Positions 44,046 to 52,420 of a DNA stretch of 64,000 nucleotides are shown here, piece after piece. The notes under the pieces are model-generated. The model saw only the letters and a list, made by a program, of their open reading frames with translations. It made no database searches and was not told the DNA's origin. The DNA is from Paractinoplanes tereljensis (GTDB taxonomy: Bacteria; Actinomycetota; Actinomycetes; Mycobacteriales; Micromonosporaceae), in assembly GCF_016862435.1 (NCBI RefSeq), contig NZ_BOMY01000001.1, positions 1-64,000 of the forward strand. The letters are read 5' to 3'. Position 1 is the stretch's first letter; each line of letters starts with the position of its first letter. The position numbers and the translations under genes were made by a program.

Positions 44046-45547
44046 GCTGGTGGCGGCACGCGGTCATCTACCAGGTGTACGTGTGGAGCTTCGCGGACTC
44101 GAACGGCGACGGGATCGGTGACCTGCCGGGTGTCCGGTCCCGCCTGCCGTACCTTCGCGACCTGGGCGTCGATGCCATCTGGCTGAACCCGTTCTACCCG
44201 TCGCCGCAGGCCGACAACGGGTACGACGTCGCCGACCACCGGGACGTCGACCCCCGGTTCGGCACGCTGGCCGACGCGGACGCGCTGCTCAGCGACGCGC
44301 ACGCGCTCGGCCTGCGGGTGATCATCGACCTGGTGCCCAACCACACCTCGTCCGCCCATCCCTGGTTCGTGGCCGGTCAGCGGGACCGCTATCTCTTCCG
44401 GGAGGGTCGCGGTTCCGAGCCGCCCAACAACTGGCAGAGCGCGTTCGGCGGCCCGGCCTGGACCCGGGTCGCCGACGGGCAGTGGTACCTGCATCTGTTC
44501 GCTCCCGAGCAGCCCGACCTGGACTGGACCAACCCCGAGGTGCGGGCCGAGTTCGAGGACATCCTGCGGTTCTGGTTCGATCGCGGCGTCGACGGCTTCC
44601 GGATCGACGTCGCGCACGGGCTGGCCAAGGACCCGCAGATGCCCGACCTGCACGAGCGGTTCGCCGAGCGGGGCGCGGCGGCGGCCGGTCATCCGTTCTT
44701 CGACGTGGACGAGGTGCACGAGGTCTATCGAGATTGGCGGCGCATCTCCGACGCGTACCCCGGGGATCGGGTTTTTGTCGGGGAGATCTGGGTGCAGAGT
44801 GCCGACCGGCTGGCGCTCTACCTGCGCCCGGACGAGCTGCACACGGCCTTCAACTTCGCCTTCCTCAGCGCGCGGTGGAAGGCCGGCGATCTGCGTACGG
44901 CGATCGACGACACCCTGCGCTCGCTGGCGGCGGTGGGCGCGCCGCCGACCTGGGTGCTGTCCAACCACGACGTGGTCCGGCACGTCACCCGCTACGGCAG
45001 TGTTCAGCGGGCGCGGGCCGCGACCCTGCTCATGCTGGCGCTGCCCGGCAGTGCCTACCTCTACCAGGGTGAGGAGCTGGGCCTGCCGCAGGTGACCGAC
45101 CTGCCCGACGAGGTGCGCCGGGACCCGGAGTTCCACCGCGGCCAGTCGCCCGGTCGCGACGGGTGCCGGGTGCCGCTGCCCTGGTTCGGCTCGTCCCCGT
45201 CGTACGGCTTCGGGCCGGGCTCGGCCGCCTGGCTCCCGCAGCCGCCGTCGTGGGCCGGTTACGTGGCGAGCCGGCAGAGTGGCGACCCTTCATCGGTGCT
45301 AAGCCTGTACCGGGCGGCGCTGCGGCTCCGGCCCGGGTTCGGCGACGGGCCGCTGACCTGGCTGCCGTCCGCGCCGGAGGTGCTGGCCTTCCGCCGTTCA
45401 CCGGACGCGATCTGCGTGGTGAACGTGGGCGACGAACCGGCACCGCTGCCGGCCGAGGTGCGCGGCCGCACCCCGGCGCTGACCAGCGCACCGCTCGAAA
45501 ACACCGACACGATCAGCGGAGCGACGGCCGCCTGGTTCCTATCCTGA
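44042..45547 (+). CDS. GH13 alpha-glucosidase, cytoplasmic
   Basis: Alpha-amylase-family enzyme of 501 residues. It starts WRHAVIYQVYVWSFADSNGDGIGDL and has DLVPNHTS. The catalytic nucleophile is D189 in GFRIDVAH, the acid/base is E248 in VGEIWV, and the stabiliser is D310 in SNHD. Closely related proteins hydrolyse maltose, maltotriose or similar alpha-1,4 glucosides, but GH13 also includes trehalose-forming enzymes. Without a signal peptide it would act on imported sugar. GTG at 44042 overlaps the ATPase stop. The 3' end overlaps the convergent TetR gene by 9 bp. Confidence 0.93.
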
Positions 45548-46189
45548 GCCTGCACGGCGGGGCGGGCGCCAGTTCTCGGCGATGCGGTCCATGTTCTCGA
45601 CCTCGGGGGGCGGGACCGGAAGCGGCGTGGTGCCGTAGCGCAGGCCGTCCAGGATCAGCGTCAGGTAGCGGCGCCAGAGGCCGGGGGCGACCGGCTCGGC
45701 GTACTCCAGCAGGGCGGCGACCATGAACTGGGTCAGCACCAGGTCGACGCCGGCCGCGTCGGTGCGCACCACTCCGGCCTCCTGGCAGCGGGTGACGAGC
45801 GCTTCCACCCGGGGCGCCAGCATCTCGCGGATCTCGGCGACGCGGCGACGGCCGTAGGCCCGGCTGAAGGCGATGTCCCGCAGGCCGCGGTCGGCGGCCA
45901 TCGCGGCGGTGGCCTGCTCGACGAACCCGGTCAGGCCGGTCCACGGGTCGGCGTGCGCGAGCCCCTCGTCGGCCCAGCTGACAATCTCGGCGAGACGGGT
46001 GTCGAACAGGGCCTCGACCAGGTCCTCCCGGGTCGGGAACCGGCGGTAGACCGTGCCGACGCCGAGGCCGGCGTGGTGGGCGATGTCGTCGAGCATCACG
46101 TCGACCCCGCGGGCGGCGAACACCTCCTGAGCAGCCTTGAGGATGCGCTGCCGGTTGAGCTCGGCGTCCCGGCGAAGGGGTTTGGTCAC
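45539..46189 (-). CDS. TetR-family repressor of the adjacent exporter
   Basis: Repressor of 216 residues. The N-terminal helix-turn-helix spans about 13-55 (ILKAAQEVFAARGVDVMLDDIAHHAGLGVGTVYRRFPTR), and a ligand-binding helical domain follows. The gene is divergent from the DHA2 exporter. The 104-bp gap contains two copies of GAGGAA/TTCCTC-type operators, so it very probably represses that exporter and itself. The start is GTG at 46189. The ligand is unknown. Confidence 0.9.
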   Translation of the reverse strand: MTKPLRRDAELNRQRILKAAQEVFAARGVDVMLDDIAHHAGLGVGTVYRRFPTREDLVEALFDTRLAEIVSWADEGLAHADPWTGLTGFVEQATAAMAADRGLRDIAFSRAYGRRRVAEIREMLAPRVEALVTRCQEAGVVRTDAAGVDLVLTQFMVAALLEYAEPVAPGLWRRYLTLILDGLRYGTTPLPVPPPEVENMDRIAENWRPPRRAGSG

Positions 46190-46216
46190 GGGGTCAGCGT
46201 AATGCGCGCCTCAATC

Positions 46217-46276
46217 TGGAGGAAGTTCCTCAACTTACCCGGTACGCTCGCCGAATTAAGTGGAGGAACATCCTCA
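46217..46276. promoter_or_regulatory. two TetR operators
   Basis: Site 1 (46219-46231) is GAGGAAGTTCCTC, a perfect 6-1-6 repeat. Site 2 (46263-46275) is GAGGAACATCCTC, with 5-bp arms. Both are followed by CAACT and ACC, so they are also 44-bp-spaced direct repeats. They cover the gap between the TetR and exporter starts. Confidence 0.8.
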
Positions 46277-46293
46277 ACTACCCGGAGATACGC

Positions 46294-47763
46294 ATGACTT
46301 TGGTGGCAGAAAAGGCGCCGGTACACCACGCGCAGCGGTGGCTGATCCTTGGCGTACTCGGCTTGGCGCAGTTGATGGTGGTTCTGGACGCCACGATCGT
46401 GAACATCGCGCTGCCCTCGGCGCAGCAGGCCCTGGGTTTCTCGAACGAGAACCGGCAGTGGATCGTCACCGCCTACGCCCTCGCGTTCGGCGCGCTGCTG
46501 CCGCTCGGCGGCCGGATCGGCGACCTGCTCGGCCGCAAGACCGCCCTGCTCATCGGGCTGGCCGGGTTCGCGGTGGCGTCGGCGGTCGGTGGCGCGGCCG
46601 AGGGCTTCGGCATGCTGGTCACCGCGCGGGCCGCGCAGGGTGTCTTCGGTGCGCTGCTCGCGCCGGCCGTGCTGTCGCTGCTGACCACGACCTTCACCGA
46701 CGCCAAGGAACGGGCGAAGGCGTTCGGCATCTACGGCGCGATCGCCGGGGCCGGCGGCGCGATCGGGTTGCTGCTCGGCGGGGTGCTCACCGAGTACCTC
46801 GACTGGCGCTGGTGCATGTACGTCAACGTGTTCTTCGCGGTGCTCGCCGTCCTCGGCGGCCTGGCCCTGCTGCACAACCAGCGCGACGCGGAGCGCAACC
46901 GTTTGGACGTCCCGGGCACGCTCACCGTCTCGGGCGGCCTGTTCGCCCTGGTCTACGGCTTTGCCAACGCCGAGACGCACGACTGGAGCGACGTCGCGGT
47001 GTGGGGCTGGCTGGTCGCGGCGGTGGTCCTGCTGGCCGCGTTCGTGGCCATCGAGACCCGGGTGGCGCACCCGCTCGTCCCGCTGCGCGTGCTGCTCGAC
47101 CGCACCCGGGGCGGGGCGCTGCTCGCCGTACTCGTCCTGGGGGTCGGCATGTTCGCCGTCTTCCTGTTCCTCACCTACTACCTGCAGCAGAATCTCGGCT
47201 TCACCCCGATCCGCTCCGGCGTCGCCTTCCTGCCGATGATCGGCGCCCTCGCCGTCACCGCGACCACGGCCACCAGCCTGGTCGTGCCCCGGGTCGGGCC
47301 GCGGCCGCTGGTGCCGGCCGGCTTCCTGATCGCCGCGGTCGGCATGTTCTGGCTGACCGGCCTCGCGGTGGACTCGACCTATGCCGCGAACATCCTCGGC
47401 CCGCTGATCATCATCGGCGTGGGCATCGGCCTGGCCATGGCACCGTCCATGACGGCCGGCACCTCCGGGGTGGCCGCGCACGACGCCGGAGTGGCGTCGG
47501 CGCTGGTCAACACCGCCCAGCAGGTCGGCGGCTCGGTCGGCACCGCGGTGCTCAGCACGATCGCGGCCTCGGCCGCCACCGACTACCTGGCCGGCCAGAC
47601 CCCGACCCAGCAGCTCCTGGCGGCAGCCGCGGTAGACAGCTACACCACCACGTTCGCCTGGGTAGCCGCCTTCTTCGTGATCGGCGCGATCGCCGCCGGC
47701 CTGCTGCTCCGCTCCGGCCCCCTGCGCAACGACCCGGACGCCGCCCCGACCGCCCACATGTGA
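46294..47763 (+). CDS. DHA2-family MFS exporter
   Basis: Predicted 14-helix drug exporter of 489 residues. It carries LDATIVNIALPSAQQALG, NRQWIVTAYALAFGALL and the loop motif RIGDLLGRKTALLIG. It is a close paralogue of the exporter at 52421-53917. ATG at 46294 follows the second TetR site by 18 bp, with a GGAG ribosome-binding site inside the gap. The TetR gene beside it points to induction by an exported compound. The substrate is unknown. Confidence 0.9.
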   Translation: MTLVAEKAPVHHAQRWLILGVLGLAQLMVVLDATIVNIALPSAQQALGFSNENRQWIVTAYALAFGALLPLGGRIGDLLGRKTALLIGLAGFAVASAVGGAAEGFGMLVTARAAQGVFGALLAPAVLSLLTTTFTDAKERAKAFGIYGAIAGAGGAIGLLLGGVLTEYLDWRWCMYVNVFFAVLAVLGGLALLHNQRDAERNRLDVPGTLTVSGGLFALVYGFANAETHDWSDVAVWGWLVAAVVLLAAFVAIETRVAHPLVPLRVLLDRTRGGALLAVLVLGVGMFAVFLFLTYYLQQNLGFTPIRSGVAFLPMIGALAVTATTATSLVVPRVGPRPLVPAGFLIAAVGMFWLTGLAVDSTYAANILGPLIIIGVGIGLAMAPSMTAGTSGVAAHDAGVASALVNTAQQVGGSVGTAVLSTIAASAATDYLAGQTPTQQLLAAAAVDSYTTTFAWVAAFFVIGAIAAGLLLRSGPLRNDPDAAPTAHM

Positions 47764-47788
47764 CCCTCGCCGCTGACCCTCGCCGCGG

Positions 47789-47900
47789 TAAACCGACAAA
47801 ATCTAGACCCTTTTTCCGTACGCGCTGGTTCAGTCCCGTGGCACTCGGTCCCGGCAGCTGCAACTCGCCCTCCGCGCGCCCGCTGCGGGCGGGCCCGGCC
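47789..47900 (+). repeat. 3'-end directional repeat, arm C
   Basis: This copy starts 26 bp after the exporter stop. It runs through CTAGACCCTTTTTCC, GTACGCGC, CAGTCCCGTGGCACTCGG and CTCGCCCTCCGCGCGCCCGC to the GCGGGCGGG hairpin. The orientation relative to the upstream gene is the same as in arms A and B. It is followed at 47918-47953 by an unrelated perfect terminator palindrome. Confidence 0.8.
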
Positions 47901-47917
47901 CCGGCCCCACTTCAAGA

Positions 47918-47953
47918 AAAGCGGCCCCTCCCGCATGCGGGAGGGGCCGCTTT
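47918..47953. terminator. bidirectional intrinsic-type terminator
   Basis: AAA-GCGGCCCCTCCCGC is directly followed by its mirror GCGGGAGGGGCCGC-TTT, with A runs before and T runs after on either strand. This perfect palindrome sits between the convergent exporter and PilZ genes and can stop transcription in both directions. Confidence 0.85.
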
Positions 47954-47971
47954 CCAGGAAATCGGGCTGGG

Positions 47972-48553
47972 TCAGCGGGCCGCGCAGTATTCGTGCAGGG
48001 CGGCGGCGCCGGCCGGATCGACCCACTCGAAGGTGCCGCGCAGCAGGTCGGCGCGCTGGTCGACGGTGGTGACCGAGGCGGTCAGCAGGCCCCACGGCAT
48101 CGCCACGTGCAGCAGGGTGCGGGTGATGCCGTCGGGCAGGCGCGGGCGGTCGGTGACCCGGAGCAGCACGCCGTCGGTGGAGATGTCCTCGACCTGGGCG
48201 GCCATCGCGACCAACCCGGAGTCGATCTGGGCGGTGCCGGTGGCGCTGTAGCCCGCCATCCGCCGGGCCGCGGTGCGCCGCTGGACGATGTCGGTCGGGG
48301 TGTCGCCGAGGATGGTGAGCAGGCCGCCGCGCAGCTCCGCCTCGACCCAGGTGACGCCGGCGCTGCTGACCAGCTCGAGAACCCCGGCCCGGCGAACACC
48401 GGGGTCGTCCAGGCTGAGCACCGGGATCGGCGGCAGCTCAGCCACGAATTCGGCCCGGGTCTCGGCCAGGCTGATGAGCGCGAGGGATTCCACCCCGGCG
48501 CCCTGGTCATAGCAGCGCAGAGTGAGAGTGCTTCCCGACGGAACAGTGATCAT
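47972..48553 (-). CDS. PilZ-domain cyclic-di-GMP receptor
   Basis: The 193-residue protein has an N-terminal YcgR-like flavour (about 1-85) and a PilZ domain (about 90-190). The cyclic-di-GMP ligand motifs are intact: RTAAR at 93-97 and DISTDG at 123-128. It would bind the messenger made by the GGDEF proteins in this window. The output partner is unknown. ATG at 48553 was chosen; the longer open frame is antisense to the exporter and not believable. The exporter at 48622 lies upstream on the same strand, 68 bp away. Confidence 0.85.
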   Translation of the reverse strand: MITVPSGSTLTLRCYDQGAGVESLALISLAETRAEFVAELPPIPVLSLDDPGVRRAGVLELVSSAGVTWVEAELRGGLLTILGDTPTDIVQRRTAARRMAGYSATGTAQIDSGLVAMAAQVEDISTDGVLLRVTDRPRLPDGITRTLLHVAMPWGLLTASVTTVDQRADLLRGTFEWVDPAGAAALHEYCAAR

Positions 48554-48621
48554 GCTGGCGCCTATCGGCCGCCTGCGGCGGAACTTGAGCATTCCGCAGG
48601 CGGCCGTGATCCCAGGATGAG

Positions 48622-50118
48622 TCAGCGGTTGTTCAGGTGGGGCATGTGGATCTCCTCCGGCTCGGGCGGAAGGTCGCCGACGCCGGCCTCGACGGCCTGC
48701 TCGTGCCGGCGGTGGGCCCGCGGCAGGGCGAGCGCGGCGACCACCGCGAGCAGCGCGACGACCCCGCAGGCGCCGAAGCCGTAGGTGAAGGCGTCGTCGG
48801 TGGGCAGGCCCTGCGCGGTGGTGTGGGAGGTGATGATCGCGGCGACCACGGCGGTGCCGATGCTGCTGCCGATCGTCCGGGCGATGGTGTTGACGCTGGT
48901 GGCCTCGCCGGTCTGGGTGGCCGGGACGCTCTCGATGATGGCGTTCGACATGGCCGCGAAGGCCAGGCCGATGCCGGCGCCGGACAGCACCCCGGAGAGC
49001 ACGATCTGCCACAGCGAGCCGTGCGCGAAGGCGGGCACCGCGAACGCGCCCACCACGAACAGCGTGCCCAGGAACATCGGGAGCTTCGGGCCGTACTTAC
49101 GGTTCAGCAGGCCGGCCAGCGGGCCGAAGATCACCATCGTGATGACGGTGGGCAGCAAGAACAGGCCGGACTGCGAGACCGACTTGCCGAAGCCGTAACC
49201 GGTCACCGCGGGCAGCTGCAGCAGCGTCGGGACCAGCAGGAACGTGCCGAACATCGCGAAGCCGAGGACCAGCGAGACCAGGTCGGTGGCCCACACGCCG
49301 CGGACCCGCATCAGGCGCATGTCGACGAGCGGCTCCTTGACCCGCAGCTCGACCAGGACGAAGACGACAAGCGCGACGACGCCGACGGCCAGCAGGACGA
49401 TCGTCTTGGCCTCGCCCCAGCCCCAGGACTGGCCCTTGCTGATCGCCAGCAGCAGCGCGACCAGGCCGACCGAGAGGATGCCGGAACCGAGGACGTCGAG
49501 CTTGCCGGGCGTGCGGACCGGCGACTCCTTCATCCCGAAGACCGCACCGAGCAGGGCGATGATGACCAGGGCCAGCGGCAACCAGAACAGCCAGTGCCAG
49601 GACAGGTGCTCGACGATCGGGCCGGCCGCGACGATGCCGATGCCGGCGCCGATGCCGAAGATCGCGGAGAGCAGGCCGACGATGACGCTGACCCGGTCGC
49701 GGGGCAGCTCGTCGCGGACGATGCCGATGGAGAGCGGCAGGATCGCGCCGGCGGCGCCCTGCAGGGCGCGGGCGACGATCAGCACGGCCAGGTTGGGCGC
49801 GAGCGCGGCGACCAGGGTGCCGACCGCCAGCGCGGCCAGCACGCCGATCAGGACCTTGCGCTTGCCGACCATGTCACCGAGGCGGCCGAGGATGGGCGTC
49901 AGGACCGAGGCCGACAGCAGGTACGCGGTGATCACCCAGCTGGCGTCGCTGGTGTCGGCGCCGAGGTCGTGGCCGATCGTGCCGAGCGCCGGGGCGACAA
50001 GCGACTGCAGCACGGCGAACGCCAGGCCGCCCAGCGACAGGTACAGCACCAGCAGCGTGCTGCCGCGGCCGGGGCGATCGACGCCCGATGACTCGCGTGC
50101 CTCGAGTGTTTGCGTCAT
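48622..50118 (-). CDS. DHA2-family MFS exporter
   Basis: Predicted 14-helix drug exporter of 498 residues. It shows VITAYLLSASVLTPILGRLGDMVGKRKVL, ALQGAAGAILPLSIGIVRDELPRDRV and a C-terminal hydrophilic tail ending HMPHLNNR. It is only distantly related to the other two in this region. ATG at 50118 has GAGGGACG as ribosome-binding site; a GTG four codons earlier is possible. Its promoter carries the split motif also found before the flippase-like gene, so both are probably under one TetR regulator. Confidence 0.88.
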   Translation of the reverse strand: MTQTLEARESSGVDRPGRGSTLLVLYLSLGGLAFAVLQSLVAPALGTIGHDLGADTSDASWVITAYLLSASVLTPILGRLGDMVGKRKVLIGVLAALAVGTLVAALAPNLAVLIVARALQGAAGAILPLSIGIVRDELPRDRVSVIVGLLSAIFGIGAGIGIVAAGPIVEHLSWHWLFWLPLALVIIALLGAVFGMKESPVRTPGKLDVLGSGILSVGLVALLLAISKGQSWGWGEAKTIVLLAVGVVALVVFVLVELRVKEPLVDMRLMRVRGVWATDLVSLVLGFAMFGTFLLVPTLLQLPAVTGYGFGKSVSQSGLFLLPTVITMVIFGPLAGLLNRKYGPKLPMFLGTLFVVGAFAVPAFAHGSLWQIVLSGVLSGAGIGLAFAAMSNAIIESVPATQTGEATSVNTIARTIGSSIGTAVVAAIITSHTTAQGLPTDDAFTYGFGACGVVALLAVVAALALPRAHRRHEQAVEAGVGDLPPEPEEIHMPHLNNR

Positions 50119-50138
50119 GACGTCCCTCACCGCTCGAT

Positions 50139-50196
50139 GTAAACGCTTGCTGACTAACTATCGGCCGCGACCGAGGCTAAGTCAACAATTGCTTAC
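50139..50196. promoter_or_regulatory. split GTAAAC/GTTTAC-type regulatory motif, exporter promoter
   Basis: GTAAACGCTTGCTGACT starts at 50139, and TCAACAATTGCTTAC lies at 50182-50196. Nearly the same two blocks occur at 51533-51550 and 51563-51577 before the flippase-like gene. The first block begins 21 bp upstream of the exporter start. It is probably a binding site of the TetR protein encoded at 51668. Confidence 0.6.
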
Positions 50197-50197
50197 G

Positions 50198-51511
50198 TCA
50201 CATCGACGGAACGGCCGGCGCAGATACCGGCGCCAGGCGGGGGTTTCGCAACCGCAGGATCAGGTGCGACCCCAGCCCCAGCGGCAGGACGAACCAGCAG
50301 GACGCGAGGCGGTAGACCAGCACGGCGGCGACCGCGGCGGCGTGCGGCGCCCCGGCGGTGACCAGCCCGGCGAGCAGGCTCGCCTCGATCACCCCGAACC
50401 CGCCGGGCGTGATCGGAATCTGCCGCACCACCTGCACCGCGAGGTAAACGGTGGCGAGGTGGGCCACCGAAAGCGAAAGGCCACTGCCCCGAGCAGCCGC
50501 AACCAGACAACCAAGATCAAGAAGCCAATTGAGTACGGCGAGCAGAACGGTCCCACCCCAGTGCCCCACCCGCACCGTACGAACCTCCCGAACCAGCCCC
50601 CGCACATACTCCGCGACCCGCCCGATCCCCCGCAGCCGCCCACCGTCGCCAAGCGCCGGGCCGAACTGCCCCGCGGCGTCAACGCGCCCGGCGGTCGTAG
50701 CCAACCGAATCTCAGCGTCCGCGCGCGCTGATGCCGCAGCCAGCCGAACCTCGGCGCCCGCGCGCCCGGGTGCCGCGCCCAGCGGACGGCGGCGGGAATG
50801 GGCGTGGACCAGCCAGAACGTCGCCGATGCGGCCACCAGGAGGAACAGAAGGCCCACCGCGCCGGCCGCGGGATGCGCGAGCCCGGCCACGCCGGCGTAG
50901 GTCAGCAGCAACCCGACGACCGAGGCCGCGCCGGACAGCACCATGGTGGTCGCGGCCGCGGCGGCGGGCGCGCCGCGCCGGCGGTACTGCGCGACCGCGT
51001 AGGCGGCCGACACCGCGGAGCCGGCCGGAAACGCCAGGCTGATCGCGGAGCGGGCGTAGGCCAGCGCCATCGCGACTCGCCGGGGCAGATCGACACCGAA
51101 GGCCGACAGCATGACGCGCTGCTGCCACCCGAACGCGGCTTGGGACAACTGCTGAAGGACGAGAGCGACCGCGAACCACCGCGGGTCGGCGTCCCGCAAC
51201 GCCCCGATGATCTCGGCCGAATCGGGCAACCGGCCGCGAAGCGTGGCCACCACGACGACCGCGGCCAGCAACGCGGCACCCGCCCGCACCCACCAGCGCC
51301 GAGACGCGGCCAGCACCGAACGCCGAGCCGCCGCCAGAAGCCGCGGCCGAACCACCGCCCCGGCGCCCGAAGGCTCGGCCCCCGGAGAGACAGCCGCCGA
51401 AGCCCCGGCACCCACAGCTTCAGCGCCCACAGACCCCGCCCCCAAAGCCCCGGCACCCGTGGCCTCGCCGCCCGGAACTCCGGCGGTTGGCCGGTCGAGT
51501 ACTCGGCCCAT
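50198..51511 (-). CDS. flippase-like (LPG synthase transmembrane/YbhN type) membrane protein
   Basis: The 437-residue protein resembles the integral-membrane domain of lysyl-phosphatidylglycerol synthases. Recognisable parts are the LSQAAFGWQQRVMLSAFGVDLP and SLAFPAGSAVSAAYAVAQYRRRGA segments and the late QIPITPGGFGVIEASLLAGL motif. Such stand-alone domains may flip lipids. The N-terminal 60 residues (about 10-50) are low-complexity Gly/Ala/Pro, and an internal Ala/Arg-rich stretch (AEVRLAAASARADAEIRLA) sits in a loop. ATG at 51511 is preferred over an earlier GTG because the upstream codons cross the operator region. It is divergent from the TetR gene. Confidence 0.8.
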   Translation of the reverse strand: MGRVLDRPTAGVPGGEATGAGALGAGSVGAEAVGAGASAAVSPGAEPSGAGAVVRPRLLAAARRSVLAASRRWWVRAGAALLAAVVVVATLRGRLPDSAEIIGALRDADPRWFAVALVLQQLSQAAFGWQQRVMLSAFGVDLPRRVAMALAYARSAISLAFPAGSAVSAAYAVAQYRRRGAPAAAAATTMVLSGAASVVGLLLTYAGVAGLAHPAAGAVGLLFLLVAASATFWLVHAHSRRRPLGAAPGRAGAEVRLAAASARADAEIRLATTAGRVDAAGQFGPALGDGGRLRGIGRVAEYVRGLVREVRTVRVGHWGGTVLLAVLNWLLDLGCLVAAARGSGLSLSVAHLATVYLAVQVVRQIPITPGGFGVIEASLLAGLVTAGAPHAAAVAAVLVYRLASCWFVLPLGLGSHLILRLRNPRLAPVSAPAVPSM

Positions 51512-51532
51512 TTCGATCACGATCCGCTCGTA

Positions 51533-51577
51533 GTAAACGTGCGCTGACTTGCGCACGGTACATCAACAGTTGTTTAC
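51533..51577. promoter_or_regulatory. split GTAAAC/GTTTAC-type regulatory motif, flippase promoter
   Basis: GTAAACGTGCGCTGACTT (51533-51550) is followed by TCAACAGTTGTTTAC (51563-51577). It matches the motif pair before the exporter at 50118. The outer arms GTAAAC and GTTTAC make an inverted repeat 33 bp apart. Placed 22 bp before the flippase-like start. Confidence 0.6.
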
Positions 51578-51620
51578 ATGCGGCTGAGTGGTTGATCACA
51601 TGCGGCGCGTGACCACAAAT

Positions 51621-51636
51621 GTAAATGTTTGTTTAC
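51621..51636. promoter_or_regulatory. TetR autoregulatory operator
   Basis: GTAAATGTTTGTTTAC is an imperfect inverted repeat with GTAAA/TTTAC arms, 32 bp before the ATG of the TetR gene. It shares its arms with the split motifs at 50139 and 51533. Confidence 0.65.
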
Positions 51637-51667
51637 TTAGGCCGCCGAGATCCGATACGCTGGTGCC

Positions 51668-52252
51668 ATGTCAACCGAGCAGGTTCCGCGCCGGCGGCGA
51701 AACGCGGCCGATACCCGGCAGCTGCTTCTGCACGTGGCCCGCCTCCGGTTCATCCGGGACGGCTACGCCGCCACCACCGTCCGCGACATCGCGGATGACG
51801 CCGGCGTCAACGTCGCGCTGATCAACCGCTACTTCACCTCGAAAGAAGGCCTGTTCGAGGCCTGCCTGGGCATGGCCGCCAGCGACATCAACCGCGACGT
51901 CGACAACATCACCCTCGATCAGATCACCGCGCGGATGGCCAACAAGATCGCCACCGGCACCGACGAGGGAAGCCTTCAGGACTCGCTGATGATGCTGCTG
52001 CGCACCTCGGGCGAGGAGCGCGTCAACCTCATGCGGCGCGAGATCCTGCACGCCGTCAGCGAGAAACTCGCCGCCGCCGCGGGCCGGCCCGCCGACGAGG
52101 AGACCCTGCTCCGGGCCCAGGTCGTGCTGGCCACCGCGATCGGCATCACGCTGCTGCGCACCTCGCTGCGGCTGGCCCCGATCGCCAACGCCGACGAGCA
52201 GGACCTGATCGGCCCGCTGACCGACGTGGTCAACGCCCTACTGCCGCGCTGA
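51668..52252 (+). CDS. TetR-family regulator
   Basis: Repressor of 194 residues. The helix-turn-helix is at about 18-62 (LLLHVARLRFIRDGYAATTVRDIADDAGVNVALINRYFTSKEGLF). The ligand domain resembles the type annotated for TetR proteins with a long C-terminal helix (TDVVNALLPR). It is divergent from the flippase-like gene, with the exporter beyond it. The shared promoter motifs suggest that it controls both and itself. The start is ATG at 51668. Confidence 0.9.
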   Translation: MSTEQVPRRRRNAADTRQLLLHVARLRFIRDGYAATTVRDIADDAGVNVALINRYFTSKEGLFEACLGMAASDINRDVDNITLDQITARMANKIATGTDEGSLQDSLMMLLRTSGEERVNLMRREILHAVSEKLAAAAGRPADEETLLRAQVVLATAIGITLLRTSLRLAPIANADEQDLIGPLTDVVNALLPR

Positions 52253-52261
52253 CCCGGCCGC

Positions 52262-52367
52262 GACGGCCACCGCGCCGCCGCGACCCGCGACCGTCACGGC
52301 CACCGCGCCACCGCGACCCGCGACCGTCACGGCCACCGCGCCACCGCGACCCGCGACCCGCGACCGT
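52262..52367. repeat. 33-bp tandem repeat, three units
   Basis: Units at 52262-52294, 52295-52327 and 52328-52367 share the 33-bp sequence that starts CACGGCCACCGCGCCACCG and ends GACCCGCGACCGT. The third unit has an internal 7-bp duplication (GACCCGC). The array begins 10 bp after the TetR stop. It has no spacers and is not a CRISPR. It may be a recombination-prone spacer or attenuator. Confidence 0.8.
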
Positions 52368-52420
52368 CGCGCCGCCGCGCTGACCCCGGTCGCGACACTG
52401 CGGCCGGGGTCAGGCGGGGG

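Noticed and set aside
48637..50091. 484-codon plus-strand open frame
   Set aside because: Antisense to the DHA2 exporter and Gln/Asp/Arg-rich in the way of a shadow frame.
52262..52367. 33-bp repeats as a CRISPR array
   Set aside because: The units abut directly with no spacers, and no cas gene is seen in the window.
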